Origin: Candidatus Nitrotoga sp. LAW
Lineage (GTDB): Bacteria > Pseudomonadota > Gammaproteobacteria > Burkholderiales > Gallionellaceae
DNA length: 64,000 nucleotides
NCBI GenBank assembly: GCA_003402315.1
Contig: QFXI01000026.1
Coordinates: 44,379-108,378, forward strand
Direction of reading: 5' to 3'
The position numbers and the translations under genes are program-made. The notes below the pieces were generated by a model. That model did not search any database and had not been told where the DNA came from. It saw only the letters and a list, made by a program, of their open reading frames with translations. This document shows positions 21,341 to 30,004 of this stretch, piece after piece (within the stretch, counting starts at the first letter, position 1; each line of letters starts with the position of its first letter).

Positions 21341-22147
21341 CTATTTTTGCTTATGAATAGCTTCCTGCAAGGCGGGGGCATCGTCTGTCGGTTTCGTCAT
21401 CTTCCGTTCTATTCGTTTACTGTGCTGTTCTAAATTATCACTTAATTGGCTGATAATTTCCGAAGCGGCACTAATAATTTGATTTGCGCCAAATCCTCCC
21501 CGGGCCATTTCTTTGTAGAAGGATTTTGCATATATTTTCGCCACTTGATCAGGATTGTGAAAAACACTACCCAACGATGCGCCCATATTATTTTTGGCTT
21601 CTTGGGCCAGTGCCAATTGGGCAAAGCGTGAATTTAGAATACTCTGTAATTGGATTGACTGAATCGACTTGCCGATGAATAAAGCAACCACATTGAGAAG
21701 ATTCAAATCAACCAGATTGAATGCACAATCGCGCATATGGCCACTTACGTTTACTACACCTACAATTTGTCCACCAATGGTAATAGGCGAAGAAATCAGG
21801 CTTTTACAAGGTTCATTTGCACGTCGAGCCAATTTGGCAAACGCTGAACAATTAATATCTTCAATCAGCAAAGGTTGGCCGGTTGCAATCACATGCCCCG
21901 CAATACCATCGCCCTTCCCTATCAATTCTTTATAAGCGGCAGCCGGCATTGGGCCGTAGTTAGCGCAAACACTCATCAGCAAATTATCGGCTGTGCCATC
22001 ATTGAGCAGCATAATTGAGCAATTTATGGCGCTTAATATTTTTGCCGTCATTTCAGCAAGTTGCGTAAGATTATCGTCAAGATTGCCCTTTTCTAGAAAA
22101 TTAGACAAATCCTGAAGCTTGATCAACGGAGTTTCTACATCGCCCAT
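21341..22147 (-). CDS. GAF-domain protein of the HPr-rel-A-type cassette
   Basis: The preferred ATG 22147 (268 residues) has AAGGAT nine bases upstream; an in-frame GTG at 22198 lacks one. A GAF domain spans about residues 25-170 (INCSIMLLNDG, KGDGIAGHVIATGQPLLIEDI, SLISSPITIGGQIVGVVNVSG). A helical tail follows with a long alpha stretch (about 170-255) and many charged residues. GAF domains sense small ligands; the tail has no kinase or cyclase domain, so output must go through another protein. It is the last gene of the minus-strand cassette 21341-25533. Confidence 0.8.
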   Translation of the reverse strand: MGDVETPLIKLQDLSNFLEKGNLDDNLTQLAEMTAKILSAINCSIMLLNDGTADNLLMSVCANYGPMPAAAYKELIGKGDGIAGHVIATGQPLLIEDINCSAFAKLARRANEPCKSLISSPITIGGQIVGVVNVSGHMRDCAFNLVDLNLLNVVALFIGKSIQSIQLQSILNSRFAQLALAQEAKNNMGASLGSVFHNPDQVAKIYAKSFYKEMARGGFGANQIISAASEIISQLSDNLEQHSKRIERKMTKPTDDAPALQEAIHKQK

Positions 22148-22270
22148 TATGAGATTATCCTTAACCTTCACCGTATTATTAGACAGCCAAGTGGCCACAT
22201 TTTTACTGATCCAAGCGCAAAAGCGTTAGCAGTTTAACATCGCAAAATAATCAACAATACCCGGAAACAG

Positions 22271-23347
22271 TCATTCAGGTTTAGGTGAAATAAAAGCCTT
22301 GTGAAAAAGATGACGCGCAAGAAGCAAGGACGGCATACGTAACCAGGTTGCGCGTACATAAAGTATCTGCCGTGCGGCACCAGTCAACCAATCTGAGCAG
22401 CTCTTATGGGCAGGCAGGAGTGCACGTTCGAAAAGTTGATCTGTAAAAAACAAGGTTAGCGGGTTGGGACGGCCATTTTGAATGGCTTCCATCATGCCTG
22501 AAGGAACGGGTGTATTCAAAAAATGTACAGCATAACGCAAGGCGTAAAAAAGTGGCCGCATCAACCCAAGCTCGTGTGCCCGCACGGATAAATCTGTCCA
22601 AAACGTTGGCAACCTACTGAAATGACGTAACAAACTATCAATATCGACCAAATCACGCAGCCCCTGATCCAGTTGATCATTATGGAACAGGTGAACAGCA
22701 CTGTGAAGCACCATATCGGCCGGTGCAAATACCTTCACATCATCATAGCCATCAAGAAACTGCGCCGCAGCCAAAAGCTTTGCCGAATCAGGATGAAGCG
22801 CTGCCGTTTCCGGCAAAATCGCATGATGCACGTCGATAACGGTCTTCCGTTTAATATGCCGCATAGGCGGCAATTCATGCATCCATGTACGATAATAACG
22901 CTGGTCATAAGCATCGTGGTGCGTCGCCGCCCAACCATGGAGCATCAATGCGGCTTCTACAACACTGAGACTACCTTTAGGTACAATGATGTCAATATCA
23001 GAGAATAGTCTTCCCTTGGCGGACGGCAGTTTTGCCATTACATAAGCTGCGCCTTTGAGGAGAACGACTGGCACACCTACTTTTTCCAATGCCTTTCGAA
23101 TTTGGGTTATTTCCCAATGAACAGCTTGAATATGCTTTTCAGAGATGACGCGTGACCACTCCAGGTGTTGGCGGGGTTTTGGCGGTACTTGTTTGAGTAA
23201 GCTGCGTTCGTCTAATAAAAGACAAATACGTGCCAACAGATTCGCGCGGCGTGCTTGGCATATGAGCAAATCCCAGTCTGGCAGACTTAGGGAAATCAAT
23301 GTTTCTGGCTCTCGGAGCGCTTGTAATATTAAGTAATTGGGAATCAC
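22271..23347 (-). CDS. Nucleotidyltransferase-fold protein (NTP_transf_5/PF14907 type)
   Basis: The 358-residue protein has a GTG start. The signature is VPVVLLKGAAYVMAKLP followed by GRLFSDIDIIVPK (about residues 93-122), in which DIDIIV gives the paired acidic residues of the polymerase-beta nucleotidyltransferase fold. HVxDVHHAILP-like sequence (KRKTVIDVHHAILPE) follows. These proteins occur beside HprK-related kinases and PqqD-like proteins and in some lasso-peptide clusters as tailoring enzymes. The substrate is unknown. No good ribosome-binding site is seen at the GTG, so the start is uncertain. Confidence 0.85.
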   Translation of the reverse strand: MIPNYLILQALREPETLISLSLPDWDLLICQARRANLLARICLLLDERSLLKQVPPKPRQHLEWSRVISEKHIQAVHWEITQIRKALEKVGVPVVLLKGAAYVMAKLPSAKGRLFSDIDIIVPKGSLSVVEAALMLHGWAATHHDAYDQRYYRTWMHELPPMRHIKRKTVIDVHHAILPETAALHPDSAKLLAAAQFLDGYDDVKVFAPADMVLHSAVHLFHNDQLDQGLRDLVDIDSLLRHFSRLPTFWTDLSVRAHELGLMRPLFYALRYAVHFLNTPVPSGMMEAIQNGRPNPLTLFFTDQLFERALLPAHKSCSDWLTGAARQILYVRATWLRMPSLLLARHLFHKAFISPKPE

Positions 23348-23477
23348 ATTAGGTATTTATGTCAAATATAATGTGATGAGTCGTTTTGCCACTACCTAAT
23401 TCATCTTTACCAGAAAGGGCAAGAACTCAGGTCACTTCCTTTAAAGGGGAGGCAGGGAAAACCTGATTGTAAATAGC

Positions 23478-24422
23478 CTACAATTCATTAGCATACACAT
23501 GATGATTATTGGAGGCTTGCGGCCTCAGCGCACCAAATATTTCAATTGCATCATCCAGTTTGCTATATGTAAAATCATAACACAGAGACGCATCGATCAA
23601 ATTTGTCATGGCTTTAAAGCCCTGGAGTCCAAGAAGACTGTAATTAAAAGAATTATCTGCAACCCGCATGAACGCGCGGGATTGAGGCAGTGTCTCCAAA
23701 CACGCCGTAGCACCCGCCTGATATTTTGGAAAAATAACCCATGCAACCTGTACGACCTCTGCAGCGCGAACGATGCTATCAGCCGGTGCTTTCATGTGGG
23801 CAACCGTGCCTTTTATCGTATCCGCTACCTTACGGCTGAAAATGGCGTTGGGTTCATAACGCCTGATGATCTCGATAGATTCGTTTTTTAAACTAACGGG
23901 GCGCGGAAGCGGAATAAGTTTCCCATCACTAACACGAATCAACGCAAGCTCATCAGACAGCAATCTCCATCCGCGGTTTACCAAAGCTGCGCATAAAGTG
24001 CTTTTACCCGAGCCTGGAGGAGCGGGCATAATCGCGGCAAAACCACCTTTTTCAACTACCGCCGCATGAATCATCAAACAGTGATTAACATGGGTTGATA
24101 CGCACCAATTAAGTCCCCACTCCAACATGGGGAATGCCTGATCTAACGGCAGAGGTTTAAATATGGTGTTGCCGTCAAATAAAAACAATACCTGTGGCTT
24201 AAACCATCGCCGTAGGTTACGTGGACGCGTAAGACTAATGTGAAAATCCGCAAAACAATCTTGCTCGACCAAAGGATAATCGGCATAAAGCAAACCGATA
24301 CCTTCAGCCACACTGGGAATCGTAGTTTTGAGGTGCGTGGTAAAAGAGCCAGTTTGCAGATATATTCCCGCCTTTTTAAGACGGAATTTAAGTTCTGATG
24401 GCGTTAATGCAGAAACATTCAA
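23478..24422 (-). CDS. HprK-related kinase A
   Basis: A 314-residue protein with the P-loop PPGSGKST (135-142) and a downstream acidic LLSDELALI, as in HPr kinase/phosphorylase. It lacks the N-terminal domain and the HPr-binding capsule of true HprK. It matches the HprK-related group that defines the HPr-rel-A system found with PEP-CTERM genes. By family logic it phosphorylates a protein or peptide partner on Ser, using the PqqD-like protein as adaptor. The start is a TTG 2 bases after the PqqD-like stop, so the two are surely co-translated. The 130 bases after the nucleotidyltransferase start hold no gene. Confidence 0.85.
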   Translation of the reverse strand: MNVSALTPSELKFRLKKAGIYLQTGSFTTHLKTTIPSVAEGIGLLYADYPLVEQDCFADFHISLTRPRNLRRWFKPQVLFLFDGNTIFKPLPLDQAFPMLEWGLNWCVSTHVNHCLMIHAAVVEKGGFAAIMPAPPGSGKSTLCAALVNRGWRLLSDELALIRVSDGKLIPLPRPVSLKNESIEIIRRYEPNAIFSRKVADTIKGTVAHMKAPADSIVRAAEVVQVAWVIFPKYQAGATACLETLPQSRAFMRVADNSFNYSLLGLQGFKAMTNLIDASLCYDFTYSKLDDAIEIFGALRPQASNNHHVYANEL

Positions 24423-24424
24423 AG

Positions 24425-24706
24425 TCAGCTAAATTCTATCAGTCCAAGCGTATTAAGCTCATTAAGGAGATAATCAATTTGGAATGAAAATTCCTCATCC
24501 GTTACCTTTTCGGCTTGCAGCCGTTGGGCAAGTGCTTCAGTCAAGCGTAGCGCGTTTAATGACGATTGCCGTAATCCCAACAGCACCTGAGCAGCTGCTG
24601 AACTAAGCAGATGGGTATCTCCAGAAAGATTATTATAAAATACCCATTCATCATCGTCCCATGAGCAGTAGCTAACTGCCTGACTGGAAATTAAGCGCCA
24701 TTCCAT
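24425..24706 (-). CDS. PqqD-family peptide chaperone of the HPr-rel-A system
   Basis: A 93-residue winged-helix protein. FYNNLSGDTHLLSSAAAQVL is the PqqD-like recognition element that usually binds the leader of a precursor peptide, and the C-terminal part QIDYLLNELNTLGLIEFS completes the fold. In the HPr-rel-A arrangement it is always next to the HprK-related kinase, as here (2-base gap). It would present a substrate to the kinase and nucleotidyltransferase. The substrate is not proven; the Tat-type protein encoded 57 bases upstream is the obvious candidate. Confidence 0.85.
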   Translation of the reverse strand: MEWRLISSQAVSYCSWDDDEWVFYNNLSGDTHLLSSAAAQVLLGLRQSSLNALRLTEALAQRLQAEKVTDEEFSFQIDYLLNELNTLGLIEFS

Positions 24707-24762
24707 TTTTAATTAGCATATTTAAGGGAAAAGTAAGACTGGCGTATGGTTATTGCGGCAAT

Positions 24763-25533
24763 TTAATTAGCCCCAGTTTGTTTTAAATAATCGATAATTT
24801 GTGCGGCATTCCAATCTACATTGGCAGTGGGAGAAAAAACACCACGATTCTGCCACTCATAGAACATCGATCGAATTGTATCTTGAGACAAATAGGGAGT
24901 AGCTCCACTTCTCGCACGATACAATGCTTTCACAAGATGTTGTAATAACACCTGCGTTTGATAAGGAGGAAGATCCGGAGGTGCAACTACAGTAGTCGGC
25001 GTTGGCGAAGTTATATTGTTTGAGCCCTTACCTTTTTGCGTAAGATAATTTGAACCTGATGAACTGCGAGTCCCCATCATATAGCTCGCAGCGCCTAATT
25101 TACTCTTGGTCACTTGCACTGAAGAACCTGAATTTGCAGTCTGAGGCTCTGTCCAAACATTAGCCATTATATCTACGCAACGCCTACTGTTATATGAAGT
25201 ATTCGATTGATTTGACATCGGGAACGCAGCTATAAATGTTTCGTTTGGATCCGTGGGAAGTGTAGTGGTTGGCGGAACAACGGGACAATCACCATGTTGG
25301 CTGGTATTACCTGACACAAACCCAGATGGTGTCGAACAAAATGCCTCACCCAATACGGGTCGACTCGCAAGAGTTAAAATAATCCCTGATACAGCTAAAC
25401 CAGACGCTGCAAACTGCCTCCGGGATTCGCCTGAAAACTTTATTTGATCAGTGGCATCATGAGGTAACTGTTGTTTTTCCAACCCATCACTTTTATCCAC
25501 ATTGACGGCCATAATATAATCATCCTTTTTCAT
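24763..25533 (-). CDS. Tat-signal-type exported protein of unknown family, cassette-associated
   Basis: I chose ATG 25533 (256 residues), with AAGG six bases before it; ATG 25512 is an alternative. A 36-residue soluble leader precedes SRRQFAASGLAVSGIILTLA, a twin-arginine motif (S37-R-R-Q-F41) with hydrophobic core, and a likely cut near VLGEA/FC. The mature part is low in complexity: Ser/Thr/Pro/Asn-rich, three Cys, with a C-terminal helical region (LLQHLVKALYRARSGATPYL; WNAAQIIDYLKQTG). I do not recognise a family. The long pre-Tat leader could be what the neighbouring PqqD-like protein binds. The gene heads the cassette that ends at 21341. Confidence 0.7.
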   Translation of the reverse strand: MKKDDYIMAVNVDKSDGLEKQQLPHDATDQIKFSGESRRQFAASGLAVSGIILTLASRPVLGEAFCSTPSGFVSGNTSQHGDCPVVPPTTTLPTDPNETFIAAFPMSNQSNTSYNSRRCVDIMANVWTEPQTANSGSSVQVTKSKLGAASYMMGTRSSSGSNYLTQKGKGSNNITSPTPTTVVAPPDLPPYQTQVLLQHLVKALYRARSGATPYLSQDTIRSMFYEWQNRGVFSPTANVDWNAAQIIDYLKQTGAN

Positions 25534-25765
25534 GTTGCACCTTGCATTTCGCACATCGTTCTAATTCGATTATTTAGTACCCGGCAAATTAATATAGAAC
25601 ACACCAGACACATCAAGCAAAATACATGCCAAAATCGGCATATATTTTAAAGAAATATAATAAACATGGCGCTACACTACCCACATTCTTGCAATTTCTT
25701 ACTTTCTTGAAAGTTTTAACTAGGAATGTAAAAATTCTCGACATCCTAACCAAATACCCACGACT

Positions 25766-25984
25766 CTAAGTGAAATAGAATAAGTGATCAATATTCAGCT
25801 TCCCGGATAAGAAGTCAATCCACTCGTCCGTGTCACACTCTCCTGCAACCGAGTAAGCCCCGCCGGACAGCGCGTTACTGTATAACTCCCGTATTCTCCA
25901 TGCCTGGTTAGCTGATGCACTCTTCAAGAGATTGTCCAATATAGCAACTACCGTTAGCCTAGAAAAAGAAAAATGTACATCCAC
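25766..25984 (-). CDS. Small hypothetical protein
   Basis: A 72-residue frame with a GTG start and no clear ribosome-binding site. The product (MDVHFSFSRLTVVAILDNLL...) is acidic, with a helical N-terminal half and a C-terminal ECDTDEWIDFLSGKLNIDHL. It has no recognised domain. It lies in the 641-base AT-rich gap between the HPr-rel-A cassette and fnr, where no other gene is visible. The regular mix of polar and hydrophobic residues is protein-like, but the call is weak. Confidence 0.35.
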   Translation of the reverse strand: MDVHFSFSRLTVVAILDNLLKSASANQAWRIRELYSNALSGGAYSVAGECDTDEWIDFLSGKLNIDHLFYFT

Positions 25985-26174
25985 TACAAATCACATAAGA
26001 ACTGTATTAATTAATAGCATACCCATAACGGGTGTAGCTATAAATCTGAAATTTCTCACTTATAGCTTGATATAAGTCAAAATTAACATATAATTTTCGC
26101 CTGCACTGCTTTCTTATCTATTATTGATTGCAACCCAAACACCGCATACTAAAATACCGTAAAAATTCATAGCC

Positions 26175-26903
26175 ATGCACAAACCTGTCTCCAACAATTC
26201 ACTGAAGGCTGCATGTTCGACTTGTAATCTGCGTAAACTATGCCTGCCCGTTAGCCTGAGTAATATCGAAATGGCGCGCTTAGATGATTTAATTACCCGC
26301 AAAGGTGTTTACCGTCATGGCAGCATCTTATACCGGAGCGGAGACAAATTCCAAGCGCTGTATGCGATTCGTACTGGTTTTTTCAAAACCCAAATCCTTA
26401 ATGAAGACGGGCGGGAACAAGTCACCGGCTTTCAGATGGCTGGAGAAATCATCGGCATGGATGGAATTAGTAGTGATGCACACACTTGCGATGCCGTAGC
26501 ACTTGAAGACAGTGAGGTATGTGAAATCCCCTTCAGCCGCCTAGAGGATCTTAGCCGGGAACTTCCCCCACTGCAGCGACACTTACACCGCATTCTTAGC
26601 CGAGAAATCGTGCGCGACCAAAACATTATGCTGCTGCTTGGATCAATGCGCGCGGAGGAACGCCTGGCTACTTTTTTGCTCAATCTGTCTCAACGCTTTG
26701 CGGTACGCGGTTATTCGCCCACCTCATTCCAATTGCGCATGACGCGCCACGAAATCGGCAGCTATCTCGGATTAAAACTGGAAACTGTCAGCCGCGCACT
26801 GTCACACCTACAGGAAAGCAAACTGATTAATGTGCGCAACAGATCATTGGAAATACTGTGCCTATCTGGGCTACAAGCCTGCATGGGAAAGCGTACACGC
26901 TGA
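26175..26903 (+). CDS. fnr: Fnr-type oxygen-responsive Crp-family regulator
   Basis: The 242-residue protein has the N-terminal cysteine cluster of FNR (CSTCNLRKLC, Cys15/18/24) and the fourth cysteine in HTCDAVAL, so it can carry the oxygen-sensitive 4Fe-4S cluster. A cyclic-nucleotide-binding-type fold follows (RSGDKFQALYAIRTGFFKTQ), then the dimer helix and the HTH with MTRHEIGSYLGLKLETVSR (about 198-216), whose E-SR pattern reads TTGAT-type half sites. It would switch genes between aerobic and oxygen-poor growth. The gene is monocistronic; the 296 bases after it contain no gene. Confidence 0.93.
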   Translation: MHKPVSNNSLKAACSTCNLRKLCLPVSLSNIEMARLDDLITRKGVYRHGSILYRSGDKFQALYAIRTGFFKTQILNEDGREQVTGFQMAGEIIGMDGISSDAHTCDAVALEDSEVCEIPFSRLEDLSRELPPLQRHLHRILSREIVRDQNIMLLLGSMRAEERLATFLLNLSQRFAVRGYSPTSFQLRMTRHEIGSYLGLKLETVSRALSHLQESKLINVRNRSLEILCLSGLQACMGKRTR

Positions 26904-27199
26904 CATATCAGACAACTACTTAAATGACCTACTCTGTATTGTTGCCCAATCTGGACACAAACCATGTGACTTTCTTCCTAACCACTAACATCTCTGTAAT
27001 TAAAACCTGTTACAACTGACCGTTGTACACCCATCGTCTCTTTCATCAACTTAGGCTTACCTAATTTCACAACAAAGCTTACGACACAGCCAGCGGAACG
27101 TTATAGCTCATCAAAATTCAAATAGCTATTCACGCGTGCATATGCACATTTTCACAATTTTACATCGGCACAATTGCTGATTGTTGTACGGAGAAATAA

Positions 27200-27793
27200 A
27201 TGCATAGACTGTTTTTACTGTTATTTATGACGACGCTGCTAACCAGTTGCGAGAAATCCAAACCGCCCACTCCATTCCAAGCCATTGATATCAGTTGGCG
27301 ATATGCAAACGAACCCGTGAACTTCCATCTCACCGACCCCAACGGTAAAATACGCAAACTATCGGATTTCGAAGACAAGGTGGTGGTATTGTTTTTTGGT
27401 TATACCCACTGCCCCGAGATTTGCCCAACTACGCTGGCTGATCTGGCACAGGTGATGCGCTTGCTTGATAAGGATGCGGCAAAGGTACAGGTGCTATTCG
27501 TCACGCTGGATCCTGAACGCGACACGCCAAAACTATTGGCTGAATATGTTCCCTTTTTTCACCCATCTTTCCTGGGCTTGTACGGCGATGCCCAAACTAC
27601 TGCGCAGGTAGCCAAAACATTTGGCGTCAATTATGAAAAACGGGTCGAAAAAGGTAGCTATACACTGGATCATTCCGATGGTACCTACCTAATTGGCGCA
27701 CATGGCAAGCCCGTATTACTCTCCCCCTATAACCAGCGCACTGAATTGTTAGTGCAGGATATAAAATTGCTACTACAAACGGCACACGACTGA
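27200..27793 (+). CDS. Sco1/SenC-family copper chaperone lipoprotein
   Basis: The 197-residue protein starts with a lipoprotein signal (LLLFMTTLLTSC, lipidated Cys17). The thioredoxin-like domain has the copper-binding CPEIC (Cys71/75) in FFGYTHCPEICPTTLADL and the third ligand, His158, in TLDHSDGTYLIG. Sco proteins deliver copper to, or reduce, the CuA site of cytochrome c oxidase at the periplasmic face. GTACGGAG precedes the ATG. It stands alone between fnr and recX and converges on recX. The 296-base gap upstream shows no oxygen-regulator site I can defend. Confidence 0.93.
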   Translation: MHRLFLLLFMTTLLTSCEKSKPPTPFQAIDISWRYANEPVNFHLTDPNGKIRKLSDFEDKVVVLFFGYTHCPEICPTTLADLAQVMRLLDKDAAKVQVLFVTLDPERDTPKLLAEYVPFFHPSFLGLYGDAQTTAQVAKTFGVNYEKRVEKGSYTLDHSDGTYLIGAHGKPVLLSPYNQRTELLVQDIKLLLQTAHD

Positions 27794-27805
27794 TGCACAA
27801 ACAAC

Positions 27806-28261
27806 CTATCCACCATCGTCTGTACCTCGTAACACCTTAAAAATTACATCCGGCATAAAGCCGCGCGATTGCATAAAGCGTAGCTGCTTGGCTTTTTCCT
27901 TAGCATCTTCCGGGACAATACCAAACTTTCTTTGCCAGATACTACGCGCCGCTTCCAATTCTGTATCTTTCATTTGCGGTAATGCATCGTTAATCAAATC
28001 TTCGCCTATACCTTTCTGGCGAAGTTCATGTGCAATGCGTTGCATGCCGAAACGATTGCGGCGCATGCGCACCAACTGCTCGGCTGCACGGGAATCGGAC
28101 AGCCAACCGCGCGCCGCCAATTCATCCAAAACCCTATCCACATTGTCGTTTGCTGTAGCCTTGAGCAGAAGCTTCGCATGAAGTTCAGCACGGCTATGTT
28201 CACGCCGCACCAGATATTTCATGGCGCGGGTATGTAGACTTAACTCAGGCTTCTTTGACAC
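27806..28261 (-). CDS. recX: Regulatory protein RecX
   Basis: RecX binds and inhibits RecA filaments. From GTG 28261 the product has 151 residues and the family N-terminus [20 protein letters not shown]. Three-helix repeats follow ([60 protein letters not shown]). ATG 28279 is also possible. Either start lies inside the end of recA, so recX is translated from the recA message, as is usual. Confidence 0.9.
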   Translation of the reverse strand: MSKKPELSLHTRAMKYLVRREHSRAELHAKLLLKATANDNVDRVLDELAARGWLSDSRAAEQLVRMRRNRFGMQRIAHELRQKGIGEDLINDALPQMKDTELEAARSIWQRKFGIVPEDAKEKAKQLRFMQSRGFMPDVIFKVLRGTDDGG

Positions 28262-29276
28262 CGCTTTCCATTCCATCATTGAGTGCAACCACACCAGCCG
28301 CAGCGCGGATTTTGTTCTCAATTTCAATTGCCATTTCAGGATGCTCTTTCAGATATTCACGCGCATTATCTTTTCCCTGACCAATCTTCTCGCCTTTGTA
28401 GCTGTACCAAGCGCCGGCTTTCTCGACCAACTTGTGCAGTACACCCAGCTCAACGACTTCGCCTTCACGAGAAATACCTTCACCATACAAAATATCAAAT
28501 TCCGCCTGTTTGAACGGCGGCGCCACCTTATTCTTGACCACTTTCACGCGGGTTTCTGAACCGATCACCTCATCGCCCTTCTTGATCGCACCGACACGAC
28601 GAATGTCCAGCCGAACTGAAGCATAAAATTTTAGGGCATTACCGCCGGTCGTGGTTTCCGGGCTACCAAACATCACACCGATTTTCATACGTATCTGATT
28701 AATAAAAATCACCGTTGTATTGGAACGCTTGATGTTAGCGGTCAGCTTGCGCAATGCCTGCGACATCAAGCGTGCCTGCAAGCCCATTTGCGGCTCGCCC
28801 ATCTCTCCTTCAATTTCTGCCTTAGGAGTTAGTGCTGCCACAGAATCAACCACCACCACATCCACAGCAGCCGAACGCACCAACATATCAGCAATCTCCA
28901 ACGCTTGCTCACCATTATCCGGTTGCGAAATGAGCAGCTCACTGACATTCACGCCCAGCTTTTGCGCGTATTGCGGATCGAGTGCATGTTCTGCATCAAT
29001 AAATGCAGCCGTTCCGCCTAATTTTTGCATTTCAGCGATCACTTGCAGCGTGAGCGTAGTCTTGCCAGACGATTCCGGTCCGTAGATTTCGATTACACGA
29101 CCACGCGGCAGCCCCCCCACGCCCAGCGCGATGTCCAACCCTAATGACCCAGTCGAAACCACTTGGATATCACGTGCAATATCATGCTCGCCCAAACGCA
29201 TAATAGAACCCTTGCCAAATTGCTTTTCAATCTGACTCAGAGCCGCTGTGAGTGCCTTGCTTTTATTATCATCCAT
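28245..29276 (-). CDS. recA: Recombinase RecA
   Basis: The 343-residue protein is canonical RecA: Walker A GPESSGKT (66-73), catalytic Glu in [12 protein letters not shown], Walker [13 protein letters not shown], loop L1 [10 protein letters not shown] and loop L2 in [23 protein letters not shown] 29276 is chosen, with GAAGGG ten bases upstream; the frame also extends to a TTG at 29294. RecA drives homologous recombination and triggers LexA cleavage in the SOS response. It is followed by recX and preceded by pncC. Confidence 0.98.
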   Translation of the reverse strand: MDDNKSKALTAALSQIEKQFGKGSIMRLGEHDIARDIQVVSTGSLGLDIALGVGGLPRGRVIEIYGPESSGKTTLTLQVIAEMQKLGGTAAFIDAEHALDPQYAQKLGVNVSELLISQPDNGEQALEIADMLVRSAAVDVVVVDSVAALTPKAEIEGEMGEPQMGLQARLMSQALRKLTANIKRSNTTVIFINQIRMKIGVMFGSPETTTGGNALKFYASVRLDIRRVGAIKKGDEVIGSETRVKVVKNKVAPPFKQAEFDILYGEGISREGEVVELGVLHKLVEKAGAWYSYKGEKIGQGKDNAREYLKEHPEMAIEIENKIRAAAGVVALNDGMESGVKEA

Positions 29277-29367
29277 GCAACTTTTTCCCTTCAAAAATGA
29301 TACACAATTATGGCATAAGCCATCCGAGCCTAAACTAGAAAGACTCTGGCTAGATCAATTTAAAATT

Positions 29368-29384
29368 TCCTGTTTAAAACAGGA
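29368..29384. repeat. Palindrome upstream of recA
   Basis: TCCTGTTTAAAACAGGA is a perfect 8+1+8 palindrome in the 128-base gap between pncC and recA, 92 bases before the recA start. It recalls an SOS box because of its CTGT and ACAG halves, but the halves are 5 bases apart rather than the 8 bases of the standard LexA site. It is therefore listed only as a palindrome. Confidence 0.4.
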
Positions 29385-29404
29385 TGACCATAACCGGCAC
29401 GATC

Positions 29405-29914
29405 TTAAGCTACTTTCCTTACCTGATTCAGCAGTTCCAACACTCCTTGCAAAGCTAGGCCTACCGACTGCATGCGAATTTCTGCACGGTTACCAGAAAG
29501 ATAATGCAACGATGCAATACACTGCCCCCCCTTAACCCCCCAAGCGAACCACACTGTACCAACTGGCTTGTCCGGCATACCACCCCCTGGCCCGGCAATA
29601 CCGCTGACCGCCAATGCCACCTGCGCATGGCTATGGTGCAACGCGCCTGCTACCATTTCACGCACGACGGCCTCGCTTACTGCTCCGTAACGCATCAGAG
29701 TGTCTTGGGCGACGCCCAACATCTCACGTTTAGCTTCATTTGAATAAGTGATAAAACCACGCTCAAACCATTCGGAACTACCCGCAATATCAGTAATGGC
29801 ACTGGCCACCGCACCGCCCGTGCATGACTCGGCTGTGGCCAACATAAAGCCATACGACTTTAGCGCACTGCCAATTTGTATTGCCAAATTTTCAGTGTCA
29901 TAGCTCACAAGCAT
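29405..29914 (-). CDS. pncC: CinA-family nicotinamide-nucleotide amidase
   Basis: The 169-residue single-domain CinA C-terminal protein deamidates nicotinamide mononucleotide to nicotinate mononucleotide in NAD recycling. LATAESCTGGAVASAITDIAG holds the active-site Ser/Thr region (only part is quoted: AESCTGG). Further family features are GFITYSNEAKREMLGV, GAVSEAVVREM and AVSGIAGPGGG. It lacks the N-terminal MoCF-like domain of full CinA. It is upstream of recA on the same strand, a frequent proteobacterial arrangement. Confidence 0.93.
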   Translation of the reverse strand: MLVSYDTENLAIQIGSALKSYGFMLATAESCTGGAVASAITDIAGSSEWFERGFITYSNEAKREMLGVAQDTLMRYGAVSEAVVREMVAGALHHSHAQVALAVSGIAGPGGGMPDKPVGTVWFAWGVKGGQCIASLHYLSGNRAEIRMQSVGLALQGVLELLNQVRKVA

Positions 29915-30004
29915 AATCTCATTGTCTTGCCATATTCACGTTTGGACTAATCGCACAGCAAGTTGACCATTAGTCAGCTGGAGAAACCCAGAGATGGCAG
30001 ATTT

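Noticed and set aside
29368..29384. Possible LexA/SOS box before recA
   Set aside because: The CTGT and ACAG halves are 5 bases apart, not the 8 of the standard site, and the palindrome is 92 bases upstream of the start codon. It is kept only as a palindrome.
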